Shown here: positions 53,029 to 63,559 of the stretch, in pieces
Layout of the letters: every line of letters begins with the position of its first letter
Numbering within the stretch: the stretch's first letter is position 1
Made by a program: the position numbers and the translations under genes
Assembly (NCBI GenBank): GCA_949775045.1
Contig: OX459107.1
Span: forward strand, 11,311,250-11,375,249
Length of the DNA: 64,000 bases
Direction: 5' to 3'
Source: Metridium senile
Lineage: Eukaryota > Cnidaria > Anthozoa > Actiniaria > Metridiidae
The notes under the pieces: model-generated
Databases searched by the model: none
Told to the model about the DNA's origin: nothing
What the model saw: only the letters and a program-made list of their open reading frames with translations

Positions 53029-54029
53029 TTAGCAAAGATCTAACTAAAACATTTCCATGGCTTATCGATTCCATTAAACAGAATGCCAATGAGATCCCAA
53101 GACCAATCATTTACTGCAAGTCCCAAAGAGACTGCGGTACACTTTTTAAACACTATAAAAATGACCTTGGAACAAGTGCATACTTACCTCTTGGATCTCC
53201 AGAAGTATTTGCATATATGTTAATTGGTGTGTACCATGCAAAACCTCTGCTGCACCATAAAGAATGTGTGGCTGAATCTCTCTTTGATACCTGTGATACA
53301 TGTAGAGTGGTGTTTGCATCTACTGCATTGGGCATGGGTGTAAATCTCCATGATATGAGACAGGTTATTCATTATGGTCCTCAAAGACAGATTGAAGATT
53401 TTGTGCAAAAAATTGGTCGAGCTGGCCGTGATGAGAATCCTGCAAAGTTCTTCTTGCTTTACCATGGATACCATCTAAAAAATGTGAGCATGTAAAAACA
53501 TATTCACAAAACAAAAAGAAAGTTTGTTTAAGGGAAGTTTTACTTGAAAAATTCAATGAAAAACCTTCAGAAGGAAGAAAGAAGCATGATTGTTGTTGTA
53601 TTTGTCATGCAAACTGTAAGTGCCTTGGCATTAGTTCTGAGTTTGATCTACTGTCAATCACTCAAAAGCTGGAAGACACTCCACCAAGGAAATAGAGGAA
53701 GGTTAAGGGTTATCAGAAGGAGGACTTAAAGGACCTTCTTATTGAATATGAGAAAAACTTGCCAAGCAAATGTCATGCCTACGTTTAATTACGTTCTGCA
53801 GAGTTTAATTGACTCAGTGTTAAATAACTGCAAAATCATTTTGTCATTAAATGATGTTTATGAGTTTGTCCATTTATTTAAAAAGGAACATGCAATAGCT
53901 ATTTTGCACATGATCAGAGATGTATTTGAGGGTTTTGTTGCAGACACTTCAAATGTCTCAAGTGATGAGGAGGATCTGTACTACTTTGATGAGGATTTAG
54001 AGCATGGGGGAACTAAGATGACTCTTCAG
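53029..54029 (+). pseudogene. RecQ-like helicase C-terminal half
   Basis: From an acceptor-like CTTAAG the frame reads RPIIYCKSQRDCGTLFKHY, then RVVFASTALGMGVNLHDMRQ (motif V region) and FVQKIGRAGRDENP (motif VI), stopping at 53495. A Zn-type segment (HDCCCICHANCKCLG) and an acidic C-terminal tail (to 54038) continue in other frames with a TAG near 53690. It ends at a CAG/GTAATT donor. RecQ enzymes unwind DNA 3' to 5'. Multi-copy RecQ-like genes in anthozoans may be transposon passengers. The frame breaks make this copy inactive. Confidence 0.7.
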
Positions 54030-54035
54030 GTAATT

Positions 54036-54440
54036 TAAGTGAGAGCAGTTTTACATCCTCCACTAATTCACAACTTTCTGGTGTTATGCACATTGAGTAA
54101 TATTTCAGAGGGGTGTCACATGAGAATGTTGCAGTAATACATGTGTGCGATATGTCCCTGCTTCTTTTTCCTAATGTATAGGACACCAATAGGCCTTTTC
54201 CATCAACAGGTCACGTGACCCTACCCCTTTTAAATCAAAAAGGTGTGTCAAAATGACCATCAGAAATGAAAAGAGCACCTCCATATTAGTAAGAAGCCAA
54301 AGTTTAAGCTCATAATGTTGAGCATAGGAGAAATAGCATTAAATATATAATTCAATATTTCATAAGGATTTGTATGGAAAATGTCCACTGGATGGCAAAG
54401 CTTGCAATTCAGAGAAGGTTTTCCATACAAATCATAATAA
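54036..54440. other. spacer
   Basis: TTTTCCATACAAATC occurs near 54417 with an inverted partner at about 54366-54380, a small foldback. No gene. Confidence 0.4.
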
Positions 54441-54960
54441 ACTTGAATGATAACTGTGCGAACTCGGGATTCTCTTTGATGCTCTAACTACGTTTAATTA
54501 TAAGTACAATATATGGAAATAGACGATTGCGTGAAGGTGCACTTTCAGTAGAAATTTGTTTATCTACCTATACCTCATATGAATAATTTGCAGTTTCTTT
54601 TTGTATATTACCTGTATAACTATATAGAAGTTCATAATCAGTATGAAACACACTTAAACTTGTGGGTAGTTCTGATTTCATGAGAAATGACTGTCATGCC
54701 GATTGTGACAATCACAACTGATCCCCAATTTTCATTATCATTACAAGATCATTTGATGAATTAATTTCATTTTTGTTATTATAAATTAAAGAACATAAAC
54801 TCATTGCAACACATTGATGTCCTGTATTTTGTCCAAAGATAAAAGCATTACCTTGGCTATATGGTGCTGTTATTGTCTTGCTTGGATCAACAAATAGTGT
54901 GTTTTTAGGACCAGGATTCTTCTCTGCATCATTATATAGTATTATAGATATATCTAAAAA
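54441..54960 (-). repeat. second copy of the 2A-bearing element end
   Basis: Homologous to 7940-8420 in the same orientation (shared landmarks AGTAGAAATTTGTTTATCTA, ATGAATAATTTGCAGTTTCT, CATGCCGATTGTGACAATCA). The start AACTCGGGATTCTC keeps the terminal ACTCGGGATTC that is changed in the first copy. The minus-strand frame it carries is described separately. Confidence 0.75.
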
Positions 54961-55011
54961 CAAAAGGATATACCTCATTTCTAAAAACGTGGCCGTACAA
55001 AGATATATCAC
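54712..55011 (-). CDS. hydrophobic start, canonical 2A motif and QC peptidase-like stub
   Basis: The minus-strand frame begins with a hydrophobic stretch (MRYILLFLDISIILY), then NDAEKNPGPKN, which fits DxExNPGP of 2A ribosome-skipping peptides. AFIFGQNTGHQCVAMSLCSL follows, with the GxQC pattern of OTU/herpes-tegument-like cysteine peptidases, and the frame ends at 99 codons. A hydrophobic segment before a 2A can serve as a signal peptide in some echinoderm proteins. The His/Asp part of a peptidase is absent, so this is a first exon or a truncated copy. Confidence 0.55.
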   Translation of the reverse strand: MIYLCTATFLEMRYILLFLDISIILYNDAEKNPGPKNTLFVDPSKTITAPYSQGNAFIFGQNTGHQCVAMSLCSLIYNNKNEINSSNDLVMIMKIGDQL

Positions 55012-55142
55012 TTAAACTGGAGTAAAAAAGCGAATTTTAAACTAGCATAGTTTTTTCCTGCGTAAGCCTAATGTTTTGTACTTTAATTCCACAATGTATA
55101 TAATAATCATTATTCAATAATTTCAAACAAGTTAGCAAATCA

Positions 55143-56040
55143 AATGTGGTTTAGCGTTGTCTGTACTCTCGACAACGATATTCGTCATGACAGTGGTCAA
55201 AATGTTGTGGACTCATGACACAAACCAAAAAATGTACAAAAAGGAAAATGTTAGTTAACGGACGAACAAATGACAAATTTGTCACGCATCGAACTCAATG
55301 GTTTCTCTTCAAGCTACGAAAAATCACACAATTTACGACTAGAGACTAAGTGAGTGAGTGAGTTCCACAGCAATAACTCGTGGTTTGAAACCACGAGTTA
55401 AAAATGATCTTTTTTCAGCCGAAAAAAAAAAGCTTATTTTCATACAGAAATACAGTGAACTGTTTGTCTTGAGAGACTGCTAAGTGAAGTTGGAAAAGTA
55501 AGAACGTCCAACACGGCCGATTAGCTATAGCTGGGTTCTGGTGAAACGTTTTTGAACATTTTCAACAAAAAATTGCATTTTAAAAATACATTAAAACTGA
55601 TCATATAGAGGATTACACAATACCTGATATGTCTAGCCTTTGAACAACATTCTAAGCTTTCAAATCAGTCCTAAAGAATGGTATTGCTCGTCAAAAATGT
55701 AATTTTGAGCACGTTTTTGTTGAAAACGCTACAGAATTGATTGCAAGTGAAGATTTGTCGAAAAGACTGAAAAAAACGCATAAAATTCCATGACAGCATA
55801 GTTACATTTATCACAATTTGCTACTTACGCGAGAAAAGTAATTTCCATTGATAGTTTATCCTTTAACTTGTTTTTAAAATCCTTTTTTCACAAAACTGAA
55901 CATTTTGTGTCGATGACAAACTTTCCCTCAATTCTGCACGAGTGTTGTGTGACATGATGGCGTAAGCAGTGTGTCTGTACTCTTATTTACCACGGTAAAT
56001 CAACCAATCAGCGCGCGAGAATTCATACAAATGTTGTAAA
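55143..56040 (-). repeat. foldback-type repeat, uninterrupted copy
   Basis: Inverted relative to the 24.77-25.50-kb copy and lacking the LINE. It starts AATGTGGTTTAGCG and ends in TTTACCACGGTAAAT. AACTCGTGG at 55375-55383 is inverted as CCACGAGTT just after, a small hairpin near 55370-55400. Non-coding. Confidence 0.65.
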
Positions 56041-56107
56041 TAAAAATGGAAATCAGTAAACACAAAAAGTCTTGAATCCTTGAATCCTGAATCTATCTTC
56101 AAACATA

Positions 56108-56363
56108 CACCTATTTCAATTAATGTTGTCCATCTGGAATGGTTGATCTGAGACCGATAGGAACTGTGGGAGCTCGTTAAACTGTAAATGCATTATTATA
56201 ATCACGCTTGAATATTAATGTTTACTTCTGAAATCCTGTTATCTGTAATTCAGCACCATTCAAGTGTGATTATAGCAATGTATTTGAAATATAATAAACT
56301 CCCACAATTCCTATCGGTATCAGATCAACCATTCCAGATGGACAACGGTAATTGAAATAGGTG
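56108..56363. repeat. TA-flanked palindromic MITE, copy 2 (256 bp)
   Basis: The same family and exact length as 16241-16496, with CACCTATTTCAATTAA at both ends inverted and TA on both sides (56106-56107 and 56364-56365). A few substitutions separate the copies. Confidence 0.85.
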
Positions 56364-56933
56364 TATAAGATTAAGCTTAAATCTTAGTTTGATAATTTAA
56401 ACCGTAGCGTGGTATGCACTCATCAAATTATTTTACAAATGTGATTTGAGAATACCTGCATTTAATAGTGATTAGAGTTTACTTGTTAGTGCAATTTTCA
56501 CATACCGGTGTTTGTTCATACATATCCAAATTCGTTTATCTAGTCATGTATTTTTAGGTATGTTTTGTTTGTTCGTTTGCTTTTTTTCACAGCATTGACT
56601 GACAAGGCTTCACGTTGTAAAATCTTATCTATTCTTATCACTTCAATATAGCATCACTAAAAACAACTTACCGTTTGAAGAGTCTCAAGGTTAACTAACA
56701 TCCATACATCCAGTTATCAATCCTTTGACTCATTTCTTTCCATAGACACGTTAGGTTCTTCTTTTATTCTGTAAGCTATTGTAAAGCGTGACTTAATATT
56801 GCGTGACAGCGACAGAGAGTAACCCGAAATTACCGCATTTTTTTTTTTTTTTTCAAAACAAGACTTGCATTAAATTTAAATCATTATAATTATGATTATA
56901 ATTATGATTGATCATATTTTTTATAGTTCCAGT
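56364..56933. other. spacer
   Basis: AT-rich with a T-run at 56838-56856. No gene. Confidence 0.4.
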
Positions 56934-57120
56934 ATGACAGATCGTCAGAGGATGAAAACCTTTAAATATGGGGTTGTCTATTTTATCGAGACTGATGAAG
57001 TAGGGATTGTGAAAAGCTCTCAAATATCTGATGGCTGGCATCACAAGTTCAAAAAGAACGAGTATGTCGTGGTGGAGTGGGAAAAAAAAAGATATTTCGT
57101 TCGGGTTCTAGAAGTGTCAG
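56934..57120 (+). CDS. first coding exon of an unknown gene
   Basis: The ATG at 56934 opens MTDRQRMKTFKYGVVYFIET, then SSQISDGWHHKF and NEYVVVEWEKKRYFVRVLEV, ending at a GTGAGT donor (57121). The pattern of a small beta-rich domain with KYxVVxF and a W near the end resembles N-termini of BEN-domain-like or other uncharacterised cnidarian proteins. The next exon-like segment (57756) joins in the wrong phase, so a short exon between is likely or they are unrelated. Confidence 0.45.
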
Positions 57121-57755
57121 GTGAGTACCCCGGAAACCGCCCTTCCCCCATAAAAACCGTCTAGCTATGGGCCTGTATAGATAATAGTGAGGTTTACAAT
57201 TGTTTGCGTAAAAACATTAAATTTGAAGATGAAATAAATTAAAGAATGAAATAAAGCTTCCATAATCATCACATTTTAATGCTATTATCATTCATTATCA
57301 TATCATGTCACTTAATGCTACTAGCATTATATTAATTTGTTAGATATCTATATGAAAAAAAAAAAGATTATTTCCACTCATATTTTCACTTTTGTACTTT
57401 CACTAGTTGATAAGCTACGTTTAGCAACCAACGAATTAGTCTATGTGAAGAAATTGGAAATTGGAGTAAAAACATGCTTCAGTGATTGCATTTTTTATAC
57501 AATTTAAAGCTAAAAATCACAACACAAAACTGAACACAAAATTTAGCGTTTTGAAATTCTCTAATGAAATCCACTCATTAGCATTTTAAAAGTGGGTTAT
57601 GTGAAATTGTTCTAATTTGTATCTAAGCGTAGGTTCAATTAATAATATGCATTCTAAGACAAAGATATGAATAACTTATATTTATCTTTATTATTTTTAT
57701 TATTTGCTTTTAGATAACTTTTGTTTTCATTGATAAATGTATGTATAATTTCTAG
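57121..57755. other. presumed intron
   Basis: AT-rich sequence between a GTGAGT donor and a TCTAG acceptor. No repeat or frame was recognised. Confidence 0.35.
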
Positions 57756-58279
57756 GGTCAACTAGATATCACGATTAGATCTGATGAAGAGCTGTTATGG
57801 ATATTGAATATAAAGTGTTGTGGAAAAAGATGTCTGAGACAAGTTTCAAGAGAGGACATCCACCAAATAGAGGTTGCTTTGAAAGACAAGCCGCAAACTA
57901 TGAAAAGGAACTTTTTACTCGACTTTCTCCACCAACATAGTAAACTAAATGACTCGGGGGAGTATGCAATTTAATATGAAAGGGAAGCCCGTTTGTCGTG
58001 AAGCATGGCTACTTGCTCACAATTTACCCAAAAGTTCATTTAGAAGAATAATGAATAAATTAAAGCATGGCTGCAGGACAATGCATTGCATGGCTTGAAT
58101 ACTTCTTCAAGAACATTGGTGACTTCCAACCCACAAGCCATGCAATTCATCTGCCATCATGCTTCAGTAAAATCGACATCTACAAGAAATTGCTGGAGGA
58201 AAACACTGCATTCAATCACCCAACAGTGTGTGTCGCAGTTTTACAAAATCTGGGAGAAACACTTCGGCCATTCCCAAAG
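57756..58279 (+). pseudogene. transposase-linked multi-copy family exon, broken
   Basis: Between a TTTCTAG acceptor and a GTAATT donor, the first frame reads SDEELLWILNIKCCGKRCLR, then FLLDFLHQHSKLNDSGEYAI and stops. KGKPVCREAWLLAHNLPKSS follows in a second frame, LEYFFKNIGDFQPTSHAIHL in a third, and SQFYKIWEKHFGHS in a fourth shift. The order (Cys-rich start, VCREAW, yWxxxFxH) matches what I remember of uncharacterised cnidarian proteins ahead of integrase-like domains. At least two frame changes make it inactive. Confidence 0.45.
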
Positions 58280-58830
58280 GTAATTGTACATGTAGTAATA
58301 TCACTCAATATTATGGCGCGCCACTCTAGACAAAAATACTTCGCAATAAATATGATTTTTTTTTTTGCAAATCTACGACTTATTTTGATGAAAATAAACC
58401 TTATTTGAAATTTTAATGCATTATTTCAATTGTTACTTGTATAAATATTTGATGTTTTTTTGGCTAATAAAAGAAACATTTCCGAAAACGAACGACATTT
58501 GGAATCAGTGACTTGTTTATAAATATTTCGTACTAGTTCCAAAAAATAATACTTGTTCATAATAAATTGAGTATTTCAAAATAAAATACTTGATTAAATA
58601 AATAATACTTGCTTGAAGATATTTATACATGTTTGAATATAATACTTTTTCAATTATAATACTTGTTCGATTATAATACTTAGCCCACGATCATTTGGTC
58701 AGCAGTATCTGTTTTTCAAGGAGAGGTCCTGGCACTAGTTTGTCCCAAATGAACGCCATCTTTCTGATGCTGACCGTTCTAGCCTTGTGACACTTTATCG
58801 TGTGAGTTTTTAATACTCCATCTATACTTC
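58280..58830. other. spacer with ATAATACTTG repeats
   Basis: A loose series of AATACTTGTTC/ATAATACTT units runs from about 58540 to 58685. No gene. Confidence 0.45.
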
Positions 58831-60929
58831 ATAGCGGAGCTCCCGCGCGGGCCAAAGGCCCGCGCGAGCGGAACACCATACTTAAGAAAAAATGGTAATG
58901 CATCGAGTCTATTTTCGATGGTTTTTACACAGGTATCCCAAGCGTACGTCCGACGTCCGCGCCCATCGCGATGCTGATTGGCTGTTACATTTCGGCGGGA
59001 ACAAAAGTGACGCGCGCGCCAAATAGCAGTAGACCAACAAAGAAAAGTTTTCTTTTATCTTAAAAAAGGCAAACAAACAACAACAAAATACTACTTGCTA
59101 ATAGCAGAGCTTTCATTAATTCAAAATAACAACGGAGAAAGATGAACTTCGAAGAACATAAAGAGAGTTGTGACCGAAGAAGAACATAAACTTGAAGGAC
59201 ACAAAAACGAAGAAATTATACTAAAGAAAAGCAAAAGACTGATTCCAAAAGATCAAGAAAACGTATTTGTAGATACCTTCGTGGAAGAATATTAAAAGAC
59301 TACAGCAATTCAAAACAAATTAAAAATGGTAATGATAGCTTCGAAGCGACCTTGTTTGTTATGAAAACTGTCTTCAAATTGCTTCCCTCGGCACAGTTTA
59401 TTGAAGGATTTTCAAGCTTGGCAGTTGAACTATGAACAATGCTTAATCCATCAAATTCGTCAAAATATGATCAATGTCATTGAAGAAAGAAAACCTCAAG
59501 AAAATAATCACCGATAAAGTAAGTTCAAGTGTTTTATTATCCATGGTTCAAGATTATCATTTGTTTCAAGTTTTTGAGAGACAAAACTAAAAAATTAGTT
59601 CAATCTTCAACTCGTTTCGTCGTAGTTTTCGTGTATAAGTACGTAGGGACTGTTTTGCAGTCTAAATTAGTTCAATCTTCAACTCGATTTGTCATAGTTT
59701 TTGTGTAAAAGTAGGGTCTGTTTTGCAGCCTAAATTAGTTCAATCTTCAACTCGTTTTGTCATAGTTTTACCTCATAAACGGAAAACATCAAAGATGAAT
59801 TGAAATACAAACATAATTTAAAATTGGTTGAATAACTTATTTTATTTAGCAATATTAACTATTTTATGCTTACTAAACGAGCTTTTTTAGTAGTTTTTAC
59901 TTCAAAGTCGTTAAAGTTTTTTTTACAGAACAAAATGATGTTTTACACAAAGTTTTTCATAATAAAATACCTTGTTTAAATTGATCTTGTGTTGGTAGAA
60001 CTTATAATTCTTGAGGCGTTTAATTCAATTTCAAAATAACTTTTTGTTTTGTTTTATGATTTGCCATGACTACTTTTTAAAAAAATCTAATACAATGAAA
60101 AGGTTTAACCTTTTCTATCCGGAATCCTAACTAACTTTGGAAAATAAAAGAAGGAAAAAGCGGCCGTAAAACGACTGTTCAGCCAAAGCACTTTTTCAAG
60201 GCGTTATCAAAAGCAAAATAAGCTTAATGACTTAAAAATAAAAGGAATAATAATAAGGCTATTCACACTGTCGTTTGGGAATCGTATTTTCCATCAAAAA
60301 CATTTCTGAACACTTTTTTGTCTGAACTAACAGTTGAAAATTTGAGAAAAAGATGAAAAAGTGCATAGAATGAAAACGATAACCAACTTAAGAAAAAGCA
60401 GTGGAATTTATTACAATTTTTTTACTTACATTAAATCAATTTCCATTCATGAATTGTCCATTAACATGCTTTTATCGGACTTTTTTCAATGAGAAATCTC
60501 CGTCCCTCGTGTAAATGACAAACTTTCCTTTCGTGCGTTGCGTTACATGATGGCGTCATCTACATCAATAACCAATGAGGTTTTTGACATTATGTCAATC
60601 AAAAAGAGAGCGACAAATATCTTACATTTTACTGGCTTTTCCAGGGCTTTGTTTTGATTCTCTCTCTGCACGCTGAATCTCCGAAAGGTTATATTTTTCG
60701 ATGAAAAATGCTATATAAATTACAATAAACAGTAAGTTGTATAATAAATCCCTTATTAGATATTTTCTTGGGTATTACGGGCTGGCATTTTACTCATTGC
60801 TTGCTGATTAAACGTACGCTACTCGTAAAATATCAGCACGTATATTATACCCAAGAAAATATCTAATAAGTGGTATTTACATGCACATATTGATGTTGTA
60901 AGAAAAAATTAAACTGGGAGCTCCGCTAT
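58831..60929. mobile_element. 2.1-kb element with 14-bp inverted ends, non-coding
   Basis: ATAGCGGAGCTCCC (58831-58844) is perfectly inverted at 60916-60929. Just inside the left end is a GC-rich hairpin (CCCGCGCGGGCC with GGCCCGCGCG). The interior holds three ~75-bp tandem units (about 59590-59770; landmark AATTAGTTCAATCTTCAACT), a segment near 60430-60600 that looks like a diverged copy of the 55.8-kb repeat, and a long hairpin at 60752-60870. No ORF resembles a transposase. TA may flank the ends. Confidence 0.55.
60752..60870. repeat. 24-bp perfect inverted repeat with 71-nt loop
   Basis: 60752-60775 (starting CTTATTAGATATTTTC) is perfectly inverted at 60847-60870, and inner segments (GCTG..ATTTTAC with GTAAAAT..CAGC) extend the pairing. 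It could be a nested MITE or a structured transcript region. Confidence 0.75.
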
Positions 60930-60963
60930 TAGGTATTACCTAATTTGTATATTATATAGTTAT

Positions 60964-61528
60964 ATGGCTGACAAGATACTGGATCGGCTTGTAGAAGCCG
61001 TAAACTCCTTTTATGGAAAATAATTCTGGACAACCGAATACTACGAATGATGCTTTAAAAAATCTTTACCCCAGTACACGTGGATCATCAACAACAACGT
61101 TTGTGAGACAACCAACAACTCAAGCAAGCAATTCAGGTACCAGGGCAACTTTTCAGCCAGGTAAAAACTACAAAGGAAAAAAGGCATCTTTTCCAAAACC
61201 AAAGACAACTAGCAAAGCCTCAGGCAAGCCTGCAGTGCTGAAAGATGTGATTTTACTACCCTCGCCCAGTATGTAGGAAGTCCCACGAGGTACCTTCAGA
61301 GAATCACTATATACACGAAATTTTGCCGCCAGTGCCATAGAGATCGAGGAGGATATGTCTGAGCAAGACCTAAGATCTTTGTTTGACAAGATTTTTAAAG
61401 ACAAGCTACATGGTGTTTCTGATCCTATAAAATATGAGTTTACTCGAGCGATTGGGAATAAAATTATTAGTGTGAACGCTAAGCCTGGTTATTTTACTGG
61501 AAAAGTAATAAAGTATTTGTCAAAACAA
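60964..61528 (+). pseudogene. N-terminal exon of a multi-copy family, with splice donor
   Basis: ATG 60964 starts MADKILDRLVEAVNSF, then a frame change leads to NNSGQPNTTNDALKNLYP and a Thr/Gln/Lys-rich linker. KDVILLPSPSM meets a TAG at 61274, and the same frame continues EVPRGTFRESLYTRNF, MSEQDLRSLFDKIFKDKL and GKVIKYLSKQ up to GTAAGT at 61529. This order (linker, VxLLPSP, VPRG, Phe-rich helix) recalls uncharacterised animal proteins with a C-terminal HECT-like domain; that is memory-based. The frameshift and stop mark a pseudogene. Confidence 0.5.
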
Positions 61529-61534
61529 GGTAAG

Positions 61535-61890
61535 TCTAATTACTCAGGATTCCTGTGGAATCACCGAGTTTAGGATTCGGCATTGTTATTTTTATTTTTT
61601 TTATTTTTCGTCGTCGTCACCAAAAAGACGCGCACGCGCAGTATCGTCGAAGTTCTGAGTTACTTCAATTTCGGCAGCCATTTTGTTTCTAACTTTGACA
61701 GTACAGTGTTTTAGTAATCAATGTCTTTAAATACGCTAAAATCACTTGCAAATCCACACACGATTCGCGGTATAGCCACACTAAAAGATGTCCAGCGTTT
61801 TCGGAAAGGAGATTTAAAGACACGCCACGAATCTATCGTCAAACTGACTATGAAAATGCCTATCGTGAAACTTAAACTATGTATTCAAAA
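61535..61890 (+). repeat. second copy of the right end of the 2A-bearing element
   Basis: Starting ACTCAGGATTCCTGTGGAAT, this matches the reverse complement of 9100-9613 (shared landmarks GACGCGCACGCGCAGTAT vs its counterpart and CATTCGCGGTATAGCCACAC-like text). It directly follows the donor of the preceding exon. It encodes the MKMPIVKL module. Confidence 0.7.
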
Positions 61891-62425
61891 GCAAATTATA
61901 ATCAAAGAGCCTCAGCTTTTACTGGATGGCGGTGTTATTCTCACCAGCCAACCGGTAAAGAACCGAGTGCGATTCGAGGACATAGTCGGTTGGATAGAGG
62001 CCTTCACTATATACAGCCTTGTTCTAGGCTCCTATTTCCCTCAGAGATGGAATGACCTCATGCTATATAAGATTCTAATTATACGTACTCAGAGGTTCTT
62101 TGGTGGTCGAGCATGGCTTCTATACAACCGGGAATTCAGGGAGCATGTTGCAGCAACCCAACTCACTGATTGGTCACTGATCAATTTTCACACGGCTAGG
62201 GCGTCAGGCCAGCGTTCATCAAGCACACCTATTTGCATCTCCTGGAATAAGGGCCGTTGCACCTCGCCTTACAATCCATGCTGCTACGCTCAAAAGTGTT
62301 CAGAAAGCTCCGGCCCTCATCTTGTGTCCGAGTGCCCTCATCAACCAGCTCGCCCAAACAGACCGGAAAGGACCAGTCGTTCTGCCTCTCCTAGCTCAGG
62401 AACTAAGTACCGCAGGTATTATTGA
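61721..62425 (+). CDS. fused ORF: MKMPIVKL module plus Gag-like CCCH protein
   Basis: The frame starts with the small repeat-derived module (SLNTLKSLANPHTIRGIATL ... MKMPIVKL; residues 1-50). It continues with RFEDIVGWIEAFTIYSLVL and FREHVAATQLTDWSLINFH, a helical Gag-like region. Then comes a Cys/His cluster (CISWNKGRCTSPYNPCCYA, then C and H residues about 12 apart) and a basic Ser/Arg tail. I associate that layout with Gag-like proteins of retrotransposons. The module and the Gag part may be fused by chance insertion. The reading frame is open for 234 codons. Confidence 0.5.
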   Translation: MSLNTLKSLANPHTIRGIATLKDVQRFRKGDLKTRHESIVKLTMKMPIVKLKLCIQKQIIIKEPQLLLDGGVILTSQPVKNRVRFEDIVGWIEAFTIYSLVLGSYFPQRWNDLMLYKILIIRTQRFFGGRAWLLYNREFREHVAATQLTDWSLINFHTARASGQRSSSTPICISWNKGRCTSPYNPCCYAQKCSESSGPHLVSECPHQPARPNRPERTSRSASPSSGTKYRRYY

Positions 62426-62435
62426 CCTTTCCTGA

Positions 62436-63295
62436 GGAGACATTTTATTTACTAACTTTACTGATGTTAGTAAAAGAGGCTATTGTAAAGCCAATTCTTA
62501 AAAAGCATAGCTTGTCTACTGAGGAATTTTCCAGCTTCCGACCAGTATCTGTTAGATTTGAAACTCGACCTTTCATTAGAGTAACGCAACCATATTTACT
62601 TTCATTGAAACCTTAGGTGACAATAGTATTATTCTAGTCTTGTTATCTGTTTAATCACATTGACAGTTTATCAAATTTAGTAACATTAAGGATCACGCTA
62701 CATTTAGGCACACTATGGTAAGGTAACACGTATCAGTTATAAGTTAGCAACGATACTGCGCGCATCGTATATCTCAAACAATTGAGAAAGTTGTAGCTGC
62801 ACAGCTCACTGAACATCTTAACAAAAACAACTTGCACGAACCTTTTCAATCTGCATATAAGAAGTATCATAGTGTAGAAACGGGTTTATTGAGAGTACAG
62901 AATGTGTTGAAGGCAATGGATGGCCAATGTAGTGTTATCCTGGTTTTACTAGATCTTTCAGCTGCCTTTGGCACGGTCGATCACAACATTTTGTTGGAAA
63001 GAATGTCATCTAGGTTTGGTATTAATGGTCAAGTACTGAAATGGTTTGAGTCATACTTGACTGATAGACGTTTCCGTGTCAGTGTCTAGGGAAGTTTATC
63101 GTCTAGTCGCTCTTTACAATGTGGTGTACCTCAAGGTTCAATCTTAGGGCCCATATTGTTTCTCATATAAACCTCTCCAATCGGTGATATTTTAAAAGGT
63201 CACGATATTGATTTTCATTTGTATGCTGATGATACTCAGCTATATATCTCTTTTCAAACATCCTCCACTATCAAAGTTGCATCAACTGAATAACA
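62436..63295 (+). pseudogene. L2-like LINE RT, interrupted and with stops
   Basis: KEAIVKPILKKHSLSTEEFS then FRPVS is broken by about 210 bp of unrelated DNA (62556-62768). The RT resumes at [20 protein letters not shown], then [28 protein letters not shown] (motif A, with Gly for the Asp of FD), QCGVPQGSILGPILF (motif B) and YADDTQLYISF (motif C). TAG at 63087 and TAA near 63167 interrupt it. Endonuclease and C-terminus are missing. Confidence 0.75.
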
Positions 63296-63330
63296 AAAAT
63301 GAAAGGAAAGACTCTTGTGAGTATTAATGC

Positions 63331-63519
63331 TTGCGAGGAATGCACAAGGTTACACCCCAAGATTCTATCAGAAATATTACCACTAACGTTTCTAGCAAAT
63401 CGAAATCGAAATATACTTCACGAACATCTTCGCTTGCGAGTGCGAAGAGCAAAAAGAAAATGGAAAAGAAAGCAGCGCTAGAAGCAGAATTGTCTACGCT
63501 AAAGTTACGTCAAACGTAA
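63331..63519 (+). pseudogene. retrotransposon N-terminal coil fragment
   Basis: NVSSKSKSKYTSRTSSLASA and SKKKMEKKAALEAELSTLKL make a Ser-rich then charged coiled segment, as found at the N-terminus of BEL/Pao-like polyproteins in invertebrates. It ends at 63519 and no Gag or protease follows. Assignment is weak. Confidence 0.3.
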
Positions 63520-63559
63520 TTTCATTTTTATTTTAACAGCTTTATTGACCATATTGACA

